Positions 47,102 through 55,907 are shown, counted from the first letter of the stretch. The stretch is DNA of 64,000 bases from a bacterium (GCA_004298675.1 SCRI01000010.1:1-64000); one strand, 5' to 3'. Numbers and translations: made by a program. Notes: generated by a model from the letters alone, not told the origin.

Positions 47102-47134
47102 CCACCCAAACGGGGGCGAAAGACGAAAGGAGCC

Positions 47135-47692
47135 GTGGCCAAACCCGCCCAGGAGAACCATCGCCGGCCTACGAGCGGCTGCGCGATGCGGGTTCCCATA
47201 CCAGACGAGATCTTCGACGGCGGTCTCGAGGAATACCAGGGATTCGACCGCCTGGCGATTCAGACGATCCTCGCGCTCAAAGTCACGGCTCACCGTCTGG
47301 AGAACTGTGCCGGCGAGTGGTTCGACGAGTACGGCTTGACGCCGGCGAAGCTCAACGTCTTGATCTGCTTGCGAGCGCACGGCGAGCGCGCCATGCGTCT
47401 CTCGGAGGTCGGCGACTACCTCTTCTCCACGCGGGCGAACGTCACGGGACTCGTCGACGGGCTCGAGCGCGACGGCTTGGTTCAACGTTCCGCCAACCCT
47501 GGCGACCGCCGCTCGACGCTGGTCACGCTCACCGCGAAGGGGCTGGACCTGATGGCCCAAATGCTCCCCAAACATTTTTCGCGCGTCCGCCGCATCACGT
47601 CCGGCCTTCCGCCCGCGGAGCAGCGCCAACTCATCGCACTGCTGGCCAAGCTCTTCGACGCGCTCGCTACGCTCGACGAATCCAACGGATAA
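47135..47692 (+). CDS. MarR-family transcriptional regulator
   Basis: 185 residues with a central winged helix (ARNVTGLVDGLERDGLVQRS-like, in TRANVTGLVDGLERDGLV; wing NPGDRRSTLVTLTAKG). Dimerisation helices flank it. MarR proteins repress divergent genes and are released by phenolic or other ligands. The GTG start is unusual: AAGGAG ends two bases before it, so a later start may be used. The gene heads a three-gene run with a TolC-type channel and a SCO-type lipoprotein. Its likely operator is the palindrome immediately upstream, giving autorepression. Confidence 0.9.
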   Translation: MAKPAQENHRRPTSGCAMRVPIPDEIFDGGLEEYQGFDRLAIQTILALKVTAHRLENCAGEWFDEYGLTPAKLNVLICLRAHGERAMRLSEVGDYLFSTRANVTGLVDGLERDGLVQRSANPGDRRSTLVTLTAKGLDLMAQMLPKHFSRVRRITSGLPPAEQRQLIALLAKLFDALATLDESNG

Positions 47693-47709
47693 AAGCATAG
47701 AGGAAGCCG

Positions 47710-49026
47710 ATGCTCACCGCACTGCTCGCGGCGACGATCGTCGCCGCCGCGCCCGCTCCCACTCCCACCCCCGCGATTTCACAAACGATCACGCTCTCGC
47801 TCACGCAAGCCGTGGAGCGTGGGCTGAGCGAGAACCTCTCCTATCTGCGCGCACATGAGAGCGTGGCGACGGCCGTGGCACGCCTGCGGCAGGCGCGCGC
47901 GCCCGAGCTCCCGTTCCTGGTGCTCAAAGATGCGTATACGCACACGGACCCGCTCGCCGCGCTGACGCTTCATCTTCCGCCGCCCCTGGGGCCGGTCACC
48001 GTCAAGCAGGGTCTCGAGAACGCCAACGACCCCCGTATCGCGCTCCAGTACACGCTCTTCGACGGTGGCAAGACCACGTCGCAAGCCGGGCAAGCCGCCG
48101 CCGGACTCGCCGCGGTCGAGTCGCAGTTGCGCGCCGCGGCGGGCACGACCGTGCAGACCGTCTCCGATGGCTACTATCGCCTGCTGGAGGCCCGGCAACT
48201 CGCCGAGGTCGCGGACGAAGCCGTCCGCGTCGACCAGGCGCATGTGAAGCAGGCACAGCAATTCTTGCAGGCGGGCACCGTGGCCCGCTCCGACGTGTTG
48301 CGCGCCGAGACTACGCTGGGCAACGACCAAGTCGCCGCGATCCGCACACACAATGCCGCCGACGTCGCGGAATCCGCCCTCGACGATGCCTTGGCGTATC
48401 CGGTGACCACGCACCTCGTGCTCACGGACACGATCTCGGAGAGCGTCCCGCAGATCGCGCTGGAGACGCTGCAGCAGGCGGCACAGGCCAATCGCGGTGA
48501 GCTGCAGGCGGCGCGCTATGCCATCGCCGCCGCGCATGCTGCGCTCGGCGTCGCACGCTCGAGCACGGTGCCCTCGCTTTCGCTGCAAGCCTCGGAGGGT
48601 AACGCCCAACCGCAGATCGTGAGCGGATACCACGCACAGTTCCTGCTCCAGCTCGACGCGGTCTGGACGCTCTTCGATCACGGCCTCACCGCGGGTAGGA
48701 TTCAAGAAGCACAGTCACAGCTCGGAGACGCCGAGCTCGCCTATCGTCAAGCGGTTCAAAGCGTCGATTTGCAAGTAGAGCAGGCTTACCTCGACCTGCA
48801 GGCAGCGCGCGCCGGCGTCGACGCGGCACAACGCCTGGTAGCCTTCGCCGACGAGAACCGCAGGCTCGCCGAGGAGCGCTACAAAGCCGGCGTCGGAACG
48901 GCCGTGGAGCTGGCCGACGCACAACTCAACGCCACCTCGGCGCAGCAGTCCTTGGTCAAGGCGTTGGGTGACCAGCAGACCGCACTCGTCGACGCGCGGT
49001 ACGCCGCCGGGCTCTTGGGGCGCTGA
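47710..49026 (+). CDS. TolC-family outer-membrane efflux protein
   Basis: 438 residues with an N-terminal signal (LTALLAATIVAAAPA). Two internally homologous halves, each rich in Ala/Gln heptads: AVERGLSENLSYLRAHESV, then QLAEVADEAVRVDQAHVKQAQQ, and again LQQAAQANRGELQAARYAIAAA and LDLQAARAGVDAAQRLVAFADENR. The conserved 'RYKAGVGTAVELADAQ' tail is present. The trimer forms a tunnel through the outer membrane. No RND pump or membrane fusion gene is adjacent, so the inner-membrane partner is elsewhere. Downstream of marR by 17 bases with RBS GAGGAAG. Confidence 0.9.
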   Translation: MLTALLAATIVAAAPAPTPTPAISQTITLSLTQAVERGLSENLSYLRAHESVATAVARLRQARAPELPFLVLKDAYTHTDPLAALTLHLPPPLGPVTVKQGLENANDPRIALQYTLFDGGKTTSQAGQAAAGLAAVESQLRAAAGTTVQTVSDGYYRLLEARQLAEVADEAVRVDQAHVKQAQQFLQAGTVARSDVLRAETTLGNDQVAAIRTHNAADVAESALDDALAYPVTTHLVLTDTISESVPQIALETLQQAAQANRGELQAARYAIAAAHAALGVARSSTVPSLSLQASEGNAQPQIVSGYHAQFLLQLDAVWTLFDHGLTAGRIQEAQSQLGDAELAYRQAVQSVDLQVEQAYLDLQAARAGVDAAQRLVAFADENRRLAEERYKAGVGTAVELADAQLNATSAQQSLVKALGDQQTALVDARYAAGLLGR

Positions 49027-49027
49027 C

Positions 49028-49633
49028 GTGCCCGGATTGCGTGCGAGCCTGCTGGTTCTCGCCGCTACCGCCGCGCTAAGCGCCTGCGCTCCCCACACCG
49101 CCGCCAACGCACAAGCGAGCGGCTACGGTCCGGCACCGGACTTCACCCTCCCCAACGTCGCCGGAGGAGACTTCACGCTCGGCGCGCAGCGCGGCAGCGT
49201 CGTCGTGCTCAGCTTCACTGCCGCCAATTGCACCGAGGAGTGCCCGGTCTTGGAGGCGGTCCTCCAGCGCGCGGCGCGCGCGTGGAAGGCGCAGGGAATC
49301 CTCGCCCGGCGCGTCACGATCGCGACCGTGGAGATCGATCCCAAGACCAACGGCGCGGCAGCGGTGGCGAAGCTGCGCGCGAAGTGGTGGCCGCAGCCGG
49401 GCTGGGCCTTCCTGCGCTCGGACGCCGCGGCCACCGCACCGGTTTTGAAGGCCTACAACATCCTGGTGCTGCCCCCGCCGAAAGGACACGCCGACGTCGA
49501 ACACACGGTAGAGGTCTACGTCATCGACCCGCACGGTAACGAAAGCGACATTCTCGCGCCGGGCGCCAACCTCTCCGTACCTGCGCTCGAACGCGCGGTC
49601 AAGCGCGCCTACACGCCCTCGGGGAAGGCGTAG
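49028..49633 (+). CDS. SCO1/SenC-like thioredoxin-fold lipoprotein
   Basis: 201 residues from GTG 49028, one base after the TolC stop. Lipobox LSAC with the acylated Cys20, so it is a periplasm-facing lipoprotein. The Sco copper site CxxxC is present as Cys68 and Cys72 (NCTEECPVLEAV), and His159 in DVEHTVEVYVID matches the distal His ligand. Sco proteins deliver copper to cytochrome oxidase CuA or act as disulfide reductases. The partner terminal oxidase is not in the window. It overlaps the convergent gene at 49609 by 25 bases. Confidence 0.88.
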   Translation: MPGLRASLLVLAATAALSACAPHTAANAQASGYGPAPDFTLPNVAGGDFTLGAQRGSVVVLSFTAANCTEECPVLEAVLQRAARAWKAQGILARRVTIATVEIDPKTNGAAAVAKLRAKWWPQPGWAFLRSDAAATAPVLKAYNILVLPPPKGHADVEHTVEVYVIDPHGNESDILAPGANLSVPALERAVKRAYTPSGKA

Positions 49634-50244
49634 AGCGGCGGCGTCACCACCGGCGCACCGACTTCCAGCGTGATCTCCGAGTGCGCCGCCAACGGAATCG
49701 CACGCAGGTCGCCGTTGTACGCCATCCCGTTCACGTAGGTGTGAACCGTGCCCACGTGACCCGCGACATCGTCGGAAGCGAGCTCCTGTCCCCAGATGGC
49801 AAAGAACTGTCCGAGGGTATAGGCTCCGCCCGGCTGCGGCGACTCGATGTGAATCAAACCCGTCGCATCGTGGGTGTGCAGCCAGTAGATGCAGCCCTGG
49901 TTGTTCGGCTTGGCGATGATGCCGATGTACTTGGGCAGCGCCGCCTGCACGCCGTTGAAGAACAGCGAGAGGTGGACGTGCTGATGCTTGGCGAGCATCT
50001 CCTGGAGATTGCACTCGATGCCGGCCACGGTCTGGCCGTGGCCGCCGCCGGCAACGTCACCGTCCCGGAACACGCTCTTACCGATCTGCGTGCCCTGAAC
50101 GATCGGCGTACCCTGCGGGGCCGGCGTGGCCGCGGCAATGGACGGCGCCGAGGCGCTGTACGAGTGGCGAATGCCTAGTGCCGCGCCCACCACGATCAAC
50201 ACGCTGATGGCGGCGACGGCGAGCGCCGGTCCCGAAAGCTTCAT
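49609..50244 (-). CDS. Membrane-anchored His-rich hypothetical protein
   Basis: 211 residues. One N-terminal membrane helix (ALAVAAISVLIVVGAALGI), a Pro/Ala linker, then a domain rich in His near conserved-looking segments: KHQHVHLSLFFNGVQ, CIYWLHTHDATGLIHIE and YTLGQFFAIWG. The His clusters suggest metal binding. No family name was recognised. Its ATG overlaps the stop of the quinone-oxidoreductase-like gene by four bases, so the two are cotranscribed, and its 3' end overlaps the SCO gene, so copper is a reasonable guess for the metal. Confidence 0.6.
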   Translation of the reverse strand: MKLSGPALAVAAISVLIVVGAALGIRHSYSASAPSIAAATPAPQGTPIVQGTQIGKSVFRDGDVAGGGHGQTVAGIECNLQEMLAKHQHVHLSLFFNGVQAALPKYIGIIAKPNNQGCIYWLHTHDATGLIHIESPQPGGAYTLGQFFAIWGQELASDDVAGHVGTVHTYVNGMAYNGDLRAIPLAAHSEITLEVGAPVVTPPLYAFPEGV

Positions 50245-51248
50245 GCGATGCGCACGACGATCTTACCGAACTGCTCCGAGCGCTCCAACAGCGCGAAGCC
50301 CTCGGCCGCGGACTCCATCGGCAGCACGCGATCGACGGCGGGGACGATCTTGGCGCGCTCGACCAGCGCCAGCATCTGCGCGAAGTCGCGCGGGCTACCC
50401 ATGGTCGATCCCTCGATGCGGATCTGACGGAAGAACACCAGCGCCGCCGGCACCGTCCAATTGCCCAGCGTGGAGCCGTAGGCTACGATCCGGCCGGCAT
50501 TGCCCACCGACTTGACGACTTCGGCGAAGGTCTCGCCGCCAACGGAGTCGATCGCGAGCGCAACGCCCGCGCCGCCGGTGGCTTCACGCACCGCCTTGGA
50601 CCAGTCGCCGCCCGAGACGTTCACGGTCACGTCGGCACCGAGACGCTTGGCCTGTGCCAACTTCTCGTCACTGCGCGATGTCGCTACGACCTTCGCGCCC
50701 AGCGCCTTCGCGAACTCCAAGACATACGTCTGGACGCCGCCGCCGATGCCGGTGGCCAAGAGCCACTCACCCGCCTGCAGGCGGCCTTTGGAGACCACCG
50801 AGCGATAGGCGGTCAGGCCCGCGAGCGGGAGCGCCGCCGCCTGTTCGAAGTCCAGGTGCGCGGGCAGCGCGAAGACGCACTCCTGCGGAACCACGATGCG
50901 CTCGGCCAGTGTGCCTTGGTCGGGCATGCCGAGAATCCGGAACGCCGGTGCGGGGAAGTCCTCGGCGTCGCCCCAGCCGCTCTCCGGCAAAATGACGACG
51001 CGATCGCCAGGCTTCCAGCGCGTGACGCCGGCACCCACGGCCTCGACTTCGCCGGCACCATCGGAGCCGGTGACGCACGGAAACTGAATCTTCGGGTAGA
51101 GCCCCACGGTAATGAAGTAGTCGCGGCGGTTGAGGGCTGCCGCACGCAGACGGATCGACACCTGACCAGCTCCGGGCTGGGGATCCGGCCACTCCTGCAC
51201 GGTAACGCCGGCGGGGCCGGATTTCTCGCTAATGACGACTGCACGCAT
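50241..51248 (-). CDS. Zinc-less MDR alcohol dehydrogenase / quinone oxidoreductase
   Basis: 335 residues from ATG 51248. Medium-chain dehydrogenase fold: the GroES-like N-domain (LRAAALNRRDYFITVG, FPCVTGSDGAGEVEAVGAG, WKPGDRV), then the Rossmann domain with LATGIGGGVQTYVLEFAKALGAKVVAT. The catalytic zinc ligands (GHE, C...) are missing, so it is of the quinone-reductase/enoyl reductase type using NADPH. The true substrate is unknown. The downstream His-rich gene is translationally coupled. Confidence 0.88.
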   Translation of the reverse strand: MRAVVISEKSGPAGVTVQEWPDPQPGAGQVSIRLRAAALNRRDYFITVGLYPKIQFPCVTGSDGAGEVEAVGAGVTRWKPGDRVVILPESGWGDAEDFPAPAFRILGMPDQGTLAERIVVPQECVFALPAHLDFEQAAALPLAGLTAYRSVVSKGRLQAGEWLLATGIGGGVQTYVLEFAKALGAKVVATSRSDEKLAQAKRLGADVTVNVSGGDWSKAVREATGGAGVALAIDSVGGETFAEVVKSVGNAGRIVAYGSTLGNWTVPAALVFFRQIRIEGSTMGSPRDFAQMLALVERAKIVPAVDRVLPMESAAEGFALLERSEQFGKIVVRIA

Positions 51249-51297
51249 GGCCCGGTTGTTTGCGAGCCTCGCCGCGACGCTCCTGCTCGCGCCGCCG

Positions 51298-52068
51298 TCA
51301 CGCGAAGCGCGCGAGCATCTCGGCGAGCTCGGCGGGCGCTTCAACGGGAATGTTGTGGCCCGTGCCGCGCAGCGTCACGAAGAGGCTTCCGGCAATCACC
51401 TGCGCCACGTCGCGCTTGGCACGGCTGGCAGGCACCAGCGGATCGTGCTCGGCGGCCACCACCAGCGCCGGCAGCGCGATCTCGCCGACGCGGTCGAAGA
51501 AATCGGCGCCGCGCCCGTGATCGTACCACCCGAACCACGCCTCTCGCTGCGCGATCAGGGCATCGTCGACGAGGCGCTCGAGCACCGCCGGCGCCAGCTC
51601 CCGCGCCATGGCCGCGCGTTGGAAGCGCTCGATGCGCCGGCGCGATCCGAACGTTTCCAGCGTCATGCGGCGGTGGCGCGCGCTGGCACCGTAGCTGCGT
51701 GCGGTGCCGGGTGCGATCAGCGCCAGCTTTGCGAGGTTGGGCGGCGGCTCCAGCGCCACGTATTGCGCTACTTTACCGCCCATGGAATGTGCCACCAGCG
51801 TGAGCGGCTCGCCGATCGCGGCAATGGCGGCGCGCAAGTCGGAGGCATAGCCTTCGAGATCGTGGCCCTCGTCCGGCCGATCGCTGCGCCCGGCGCCGCG
51901 GAAGTCGAGCAGATGCAGTGTGAACGCCGCCGGGTCAAGGTGTTCGGCTACCTCGTACCACATGCGCCGCGAGCTGATCCAGCCGTGCGCGAAGAGCACG
52001 TGGCGCGGTCCGCTGCCCCGCGTCTCGAGATGCAAGCTCACGCCGGCATTATCGACAAAACGGTTCAC
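51298..52068 (-). CDS. Alpha/beta hydrolase
   Basis: 256 residues from GTG 52068, which overlaps the RES-toxin stop as GTGA. Oxyanion region FAHGWISSRRMWYEV, DFRGAGRSDRP, nucleophile elbow AHSMGG, Asp in VAAEHDPLVP, and His in GTGHNIPVEAP. The triad is complete. The substrate is unknown. Coupling to the toxin gene is by position only. The start is not preceded by a clear Shine-Dalgarno. Confidence 0.85.
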   Translation of the reverse strand: MNRFVDNAGVSLHLETRGSGPRHVLFAHGWISSRRMWYEVAEHLDPAAFTLHLLDFRGAGRSDRPDEGHDLEGYASDLRAAIAAIGEPLTLVAHSMGGKVAQYVALEPPPNLAKLALIAPGTARSYGASARHRRMTLETFGSRRRIERFQRAAMARELAPAVLERLVDDALIAQREAWFGWYDHGRGADFFDRVGEIALPALVVAAEHDPLVPASRAKRDVAQVIAGSLFVTLRGTGHNIPVEAPAELAEMLARFA

Positions 52069-52646
52069 GAGGAAGACTTCTTGCTCGACTTCTTCTTCAC
52101 TCCCACGCGGCCGGCACGCCACTGCCGGAGAGTCCGTCGAGCGCCTCGCATATGGGCGATCTTGCTCGCACACGAATCGAAGATGGCCAACTCTTCGCCA
52201 TCGCGTTGGACCGCGCTGATGCTGGCAATTCCGTTCTCTCCGCCCTTGTATGCTGCGCGCCCAATGGCGCGCGTGAGGGCGTACCTCTTGCCCTTACCGC
52301 AGCGCGCGGGAAGCGCCAGCTCAGCGCGGCCGTTCTTCGTCACGGCGTCGACAAACTCGCTTTCGTCCACGAGGAACTCTTGCACCTCGAAGAGCGACTC
52401 CGGATCCAACAAGTCATCCACCGTGGCGGCGGGAGCCAGGAGGCCGTTCAATATCTCTCTGCCGTTTGCATATGCGACGTCGGCGCTACCACTGAGATAG
52501 AGGACTCCAAACTCGCCCGGCGGATTCCAGCGGCCTCCGCTGATCTTTGAGTAGGCCGTATCGTCAGGGCTGCCAGACCACTTCTTTTTCGGACCCAGGG
52601 CGCGCAGATACGAACCGCCGCGCTTAACGTGCCTCAATGAGCGCAT
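52065..52646 (-). CDS. RES-domain toxin (NAD+-degrading type)
   Basis: 193 residues. RES motif: SYLRALG...KISGGRWNPPGEFGVLYLSGSADVAYA (residues 12-60), which carries the Arg and GRWNPPG hallmark; later FEVQEFLVDESEFVDAV and a 'GVKKKSSKKSSS' basic tail. RES toxins such as MbcT degrade or ADP-ribosylate with NAD+ and are held by a Xre/MbcA antitoxin. Here the gene overlaps the antitoxin gene by 23 bases. ATG 52646 is chosen because the longer frame has no homology. The C-terminal Lys/Ser tail is unusual. Confidence 0.78.
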   Translation of the reverse strand: MRSLRHVKRGGSYLRALGPKKKWSGSPDDTAYSKISGGRWNPPGEFGVLYLSGSADVAYANGREILNGLLAPAATVDDLLDPESLFEVQEFLVDESEFVDAVTKNGRAELALPARCGKGKRYALTRAIGRAAYKGGENGIASISAVQRDGEELAIFDSCASKIAHMRGARRTLRQWRAGRVGVKKKSSKKSSS

Positions 52647-53181
52647 CCTTGCGCTTCGCGTGCTTCCCTGCCCGAATCGGGTCTGAACCTGGGACCAATG
52701 CCTCCCAACGGCGGAAGAACTCGTAGATCGGTGGGGCGCCCTCCGCCCGCAGCACATCGTAGATGCTGCGATTGTCGAGCACCGCCATAGGCGTACGAAC
52801 GATGGTAGGCAGCCTCTGCGGCTTGAAACGCTTGGTAAGCTCCGTCGCAATTTCCGCAACGCGATCTACATCGGCGATGCGGTTCGCCGGTACACCGCGT
52901 TCCAGCCATTTTTCAATTGCCTGCCGGGTGACGCCGCCGAAGAGCCGGCCAAGATCCGCCGACGAAAGCTGGAAGGCCTTCTTGACGATAAGCAACGCAC
53001 GCGAGCCGCGAGTGCGAAAGGTCCGCTCCATCGCGTTCGCGACGGCGCGGGCGCTGTACGTCACCCCAAACGGCGGACTCGCAACATGCACCACCCGCCG
53101 CGAGGGCGCAGCAGCAAGCGCAGCCGACTTGCGCGCGCGTGGCTTGCGTCGCTTTGAATCGGTATGTTGGCTCGTCCCCAT
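52624..53181 (-). CDS. Xre/MbcA/ParS-family antitoxin with HTH
   Basis: 185 residues from ATG 53181. Basic N-terminal arm, then helix-turn-helix FQLSSADLGRLFGGVTRQAIEKWLERG with the WLERGVPANRI extension, and a C-terminal domain (IYDVLRAEGAPPIYEFFRRWEALVPGSDP) that would bind the RES toxin as in ParS/MbcA antitoxins. The promoter immediately upstream has TATACT six bases before the ATG, so this mRNA is probably leaderless and can be self-repressed by the protein. Operon: antitoxin-toxin-hydrolase. Confidence 0.75.
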   Translation of the reverse strand: MGTSQHTDSKRRKPRARKSAALAAAPSRRVVHVASPPFGVTYSARAVANAMERTFRTRGSRALLIVKKAFQLSSADLGRLFGGVTRQAIEKWLERGVPANRIADVDRVAEIATELTKRFKPQRLPTIVRTPMAVLDNRSIYDVLRAEGAPPIYEFFRRWEALVPGSDPIRAGKHAKRKDALIEAR

Positions 53182-53187
53182 GTCGTA

Positions 53188-53217
53188 AGTATAAGTGAAA
53201 GACCCTCCAGAACGCAA
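53188..53217 (-). promoter_or_regulatory. Promoter of the Xre/RES operon, leaderless type
   Basis: Minus strand TTGCGT (53217-53212), an 18-base spacer and TATACT (53193-53188), then six bases and ATG 53181. No Shine-Dalgarno lies between. Confidence 0.55.
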
Positions 53218-53298
53218 CCACTTGACAACCTCGGCGGCCGACATTCCGGTTGCTGGGTTGCTACAATGCGTGGGTCAGGTAGGCGGCCCACCGCGCCG

Positions 53299-55215
53299 TC
53301 ACGCTCCGGAGACGAGGTCAACCAACTCACCCCAGCGCTCCTCCAGACTCTCCAGTTCCTCACGCGCCGCGCTCAGATCGCGCCGCAACGCGCGCACGCG
53401 CTCGCCGTCGCGATGGATCTCGGGGTCGCACAAGCTGCGTTCGCATGACGCAACCTCACGCTCTAACGTCTCGATCCGCTGCTCGACGTCCTGCAGTTGC
53501 CGCTTAGGGCTCGCGCCGCGCGCCGCCTGCGCGCCGCGGCGCTCCGTCTTGCGCCGCTCGCGCTCGGTCTTGCCCGCGCGTACCGGCTCGGACGACGTGC
53601 CGGCGGGAGCGTGCGCGGCGGCAAGCTCCGCATAACCGCCCTCGTAAAGCGTGGCCGAGCCATCGGATATCTCCACGACGCGGTCGCAGAGACGTCCCAG
53701 CAGAAAGCGATCGTGACTGACCAAGACTACCGTGCCGTCGAAGGCCCCCAGCACCTCCTCCAACACCTCGCGCGAGGCGATATCGAGATCGTTGGTAGGC
53801 TCGTCCAACAGCAGCACGTTGGCCGGACGCGCCACCAGCTTGGCGAGCATTACACGCCGTTTCTCGCCGCCGGAGAGCAGCGCGATATGCTTGTCGGCCT
53901 CGTCGCCTGAGAAGAGCAGCGCCCCCAGCAAGGCGCGCGCCTGCTCCGGGGTACCCAGCCAGCCGCGCAGCACTTCGTCGAGCACGCTGGCGGTAGGCTC
54001 CAACTCCCCGACCTCCTGTGCGTAGACGCCGCGCTGCACGCCTTCGCTCCAGCGTACCTCGCCGCTATCAGGGATGACCTCGCCCGTCAACATCTTCAGC
54101 AGCGTCGACTTCCCGGCACCGTTGGCGCCCACGATGCCCAAGCACTCACCGGCGCGCAGCGTCAACGTGAACGGTGCGAAGAGGACGCGGCCGCCGTACG
54201 CTTTGGAGACGCCGCGCAGCTCCGCCGCCGGGTCCTGCAGCGGTCGCGCGCGGCGAAAGCTCACGCGTAAAGCGCGCACGCGCGCCGCCGGCACGACCCG
54301 CTCCAGACGCTCGAGACGGCGCGATCGTGCCTTCAACTGGACGTAGTTGTGCGAACCGTGCGTCGCCAGCTCCGCGATCACCCGCCGCTCGTGGGCCACC
54401 CGCCGCTCCTGCGCCGCGACCCGCCGCTCGCGCTCCTGCTCGGCCTCGGCCCGCAGCTCCAAAAAGCGCGAATAGTTGCCTTCCCATGCCGTCAGCTCGC
54501 CGTTCTCGAGCAGCCACACCGCCTGCACCACGCGATCGAGAAACCAGCGGTCGTGGGAGACGACGATCACGCCGCCGCCGTAGCGCGAGAGGAAGCCCTC
54601 CAGCCACTCCACGCCGGCGATGTCCAGATGGTTGGTGGGCTCGTCCAACAACAGCAAGTCGGGGGCATCCAACAGCACGCGCGCGAGCGCCGCACGCGTC
54701 TTCTCACCGCCGGAGAAGCTACACAGCGGGCGCGCTGCCGCGGCCTCGTCGAAGCCCACGCCGCGCAGCACCGCGTCGATGCGATACGCGTACTCGTGGC
54801 CGCCGGCGCGCTCGAAGCGCTCCCGCAACCACGCATAGCGGTCCATGACCCGCGTCAGCTCCGCGCCGGTCACGCGCCCCATCTCGCGTTCCAAACGCTC
54901 GAGTTCACGGGCGTCGCTCTCCACGCGCGCGAAAGCCTCCTGGACGTACGCGCGCAGCGTGCGTTCGTCGGCGGCGCCGAAGAACTCACCGGAGGCTTGG
55001 CGGAACCAGCCCACCTGCACGGAACGCCCGCGCGCCACCGTACCGCCGTCGGGCTCGAGCTCACCCGTCAGCAGCGAGAAGAGCGTCGATTTGCCGGCGC
55101 CGTTGCGCCCCACCAACGCCACATGCTCGCCCTGCCGTACCACGCCGCCGGCGTTGCGCAGCACGCAGCGTGCGCCGTACCAGCGCTCGAGCTCGCGGAA
55201 ACGCAGCAGCTCCAT
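53299..55215 (-). CDS. ABC-F family ATPase
   Basis: 638 residues, two ABC domains in one chain with no membrane part. First Walker A GRNGAGKSTLFS, signature FSGGEKTR, Walker B LLLDEPTNHLD; second Walker A GANGAGKSTLLKM, signature LSGGEKRR, Walker B LLLDEPTNDLD. A linker of about 80 residues separates them, and a C-terminal coiled coil (EQRIETLEREVASCERSL...LESLEERWG) resembles Uup. ABC-F proteins act on the ribosome E-site or in antibiotic resistance. It follows the IclR gene by overlap (TGATG). Function among Uup/EttA/ARE types is not resolved. Confidence 0.92.
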   Translation of the reverse strand: MELLRFRELERWYGARCVLRNAGGVVRQGEHVALVGRNGAGKSTLFSLLTGELEPDGGTVARGRSVQVGWFRQASGEFFGAADERTLRAYVQEAFARVESDARELERLEREMGRVTGAELTRVMDRYAWLRERFERAGGHEYAYRIDAVLRGVGFDEAAAARPLCSFSGGEKTRAALARVLLDAPDLLLLDEPTNHLDIAGVEWLEGFLSRYGGGVIVVSHDRWFLDRVVQAVWLLENGELTAWEGNYSRFLELRAEAEQERERRVAAQERRVAHERRVIAELATHGSHNYVQLKARSRRLERLERVVPAARVRALRVSFRRARPLQDPAAELRGVSKAYGGRVLFAPFTLTLRAGECLGIVGANGAGKSTLLKMLTGEVIPDSGEVRWSEGVQRGVYAQEVGELEPTASVLDEVLRGWLGTPEQARALLGALLFSGDEADKHIALLSGGEKRRVMLAKLVARPANVLLLDEPTNDLDIASREVLEEVLGAFDGTVVLVSHDRFLLGRLCDRVVEISDGSATLYEGGYAELAAAHAPAGTSSEPVRAGKTERERRKTERRGAQAARGASPKRQLQDVEQRIETLEREVASCERSLCDPEIHRDGERVRALRRDLSAAREELESLEERWGELVDLVSGA

Positions 55216-55907
55216 CAGGCCGGGCGGTAGCCTAGCGCAACGGATATCTCCGCCGCAGCCGCGGCCACGCGCGCCGCATAGTGCGCCGCCCGGCCCTTGT
55301 CGATGCGGTCGAGCGGACCCGAGACGCCCAACGCGGCGACGAGATGAAAACCGGCATCGAAGATGGCCGCCGCGATGCCACAGGCGTTGGGTACGCGCTC
55401 GGCGCGCGAGATCAGTGCGCCGGTACTGCGCGCCTGCGCCGGCGTCATCGAGAGAATCCTCCCAGCGGCCCCGCGATCCAGCGGCATGCGCTGCCCCACA
55501 CGCACCACCAGACGCATGTCGTGCGACGAGTCCAGGTGCTCGATGCAGTAGCGTGCGTCGCCCTCGCGCACGTAGAGCGCCACCGTTTCGTTCACCTCGT
55601 TACGCAACCGCTCCATGATGGGGCGCGCCAACCGCGGCACGTGCTGATCCTCGTTATAGGCCCGTGCCAGCATCAGCACTTTCGCACCCAAGGCATAGCG
55701 CCCGGAGCGCTGATCCTGGCGCAGATAGCCGCTGTCGCGCAGCGTAGCCAGCAGGCGGTGCGCCGTGGATTTCGCCAGTCCCAGCGCGGCTGCGGCCTCA
55801 CCGACGCTCACCTCGCGGCGTTCGGGCGTATAGAGATCGAGCAGTGCCGCCGCACGCGCCACCGTCTGAGCCCCTTCGCTGCTCGAACGCTCCATAGGCG
55901 CGGTCAT
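55215..55907 (-). CDS. IclR-family transcriptional regulator
   Basis: 230 residues from ATG 55907 (ATG 55895 also possible). N-terminal winged helix (GAQTVARAAALLDLYTPERREVSVGEAAAALGLAKSTAHRLLATLRDSGYL) with the ligand domain after residue 85 (RPIMERLRNEVNETVALYVREGDA and the PLDRGAAGRILSM signature). A TTCC-N7-GGGA site covers the start codon, so it is likely autoregulated. Divergent from the decarboxylase and probably the regulator of the CoA-transferase operon. The stop overlaps the ABC-F start. Confidence 0.9.
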   Translation of the reverse strand: MTAPMERSSSEGAQTVARAAALLDLYTPERREVSVGEAAAALGLAKSTAHRLLATLRDSGYLRQDQRSGRYALGAKVLMLARAYNEDQHVPRLARPIMERLRNEVNETVALYVREGDARYCIEHLDSSHDMRLVVRVGQRMPLDRGAAGRILSMTPAQARSTGALISRAERVPNACGIAAAIFDAGFHLVAALGVSGPLDRIDKGRAAHYAARVAAAAAEISVALGYRPA

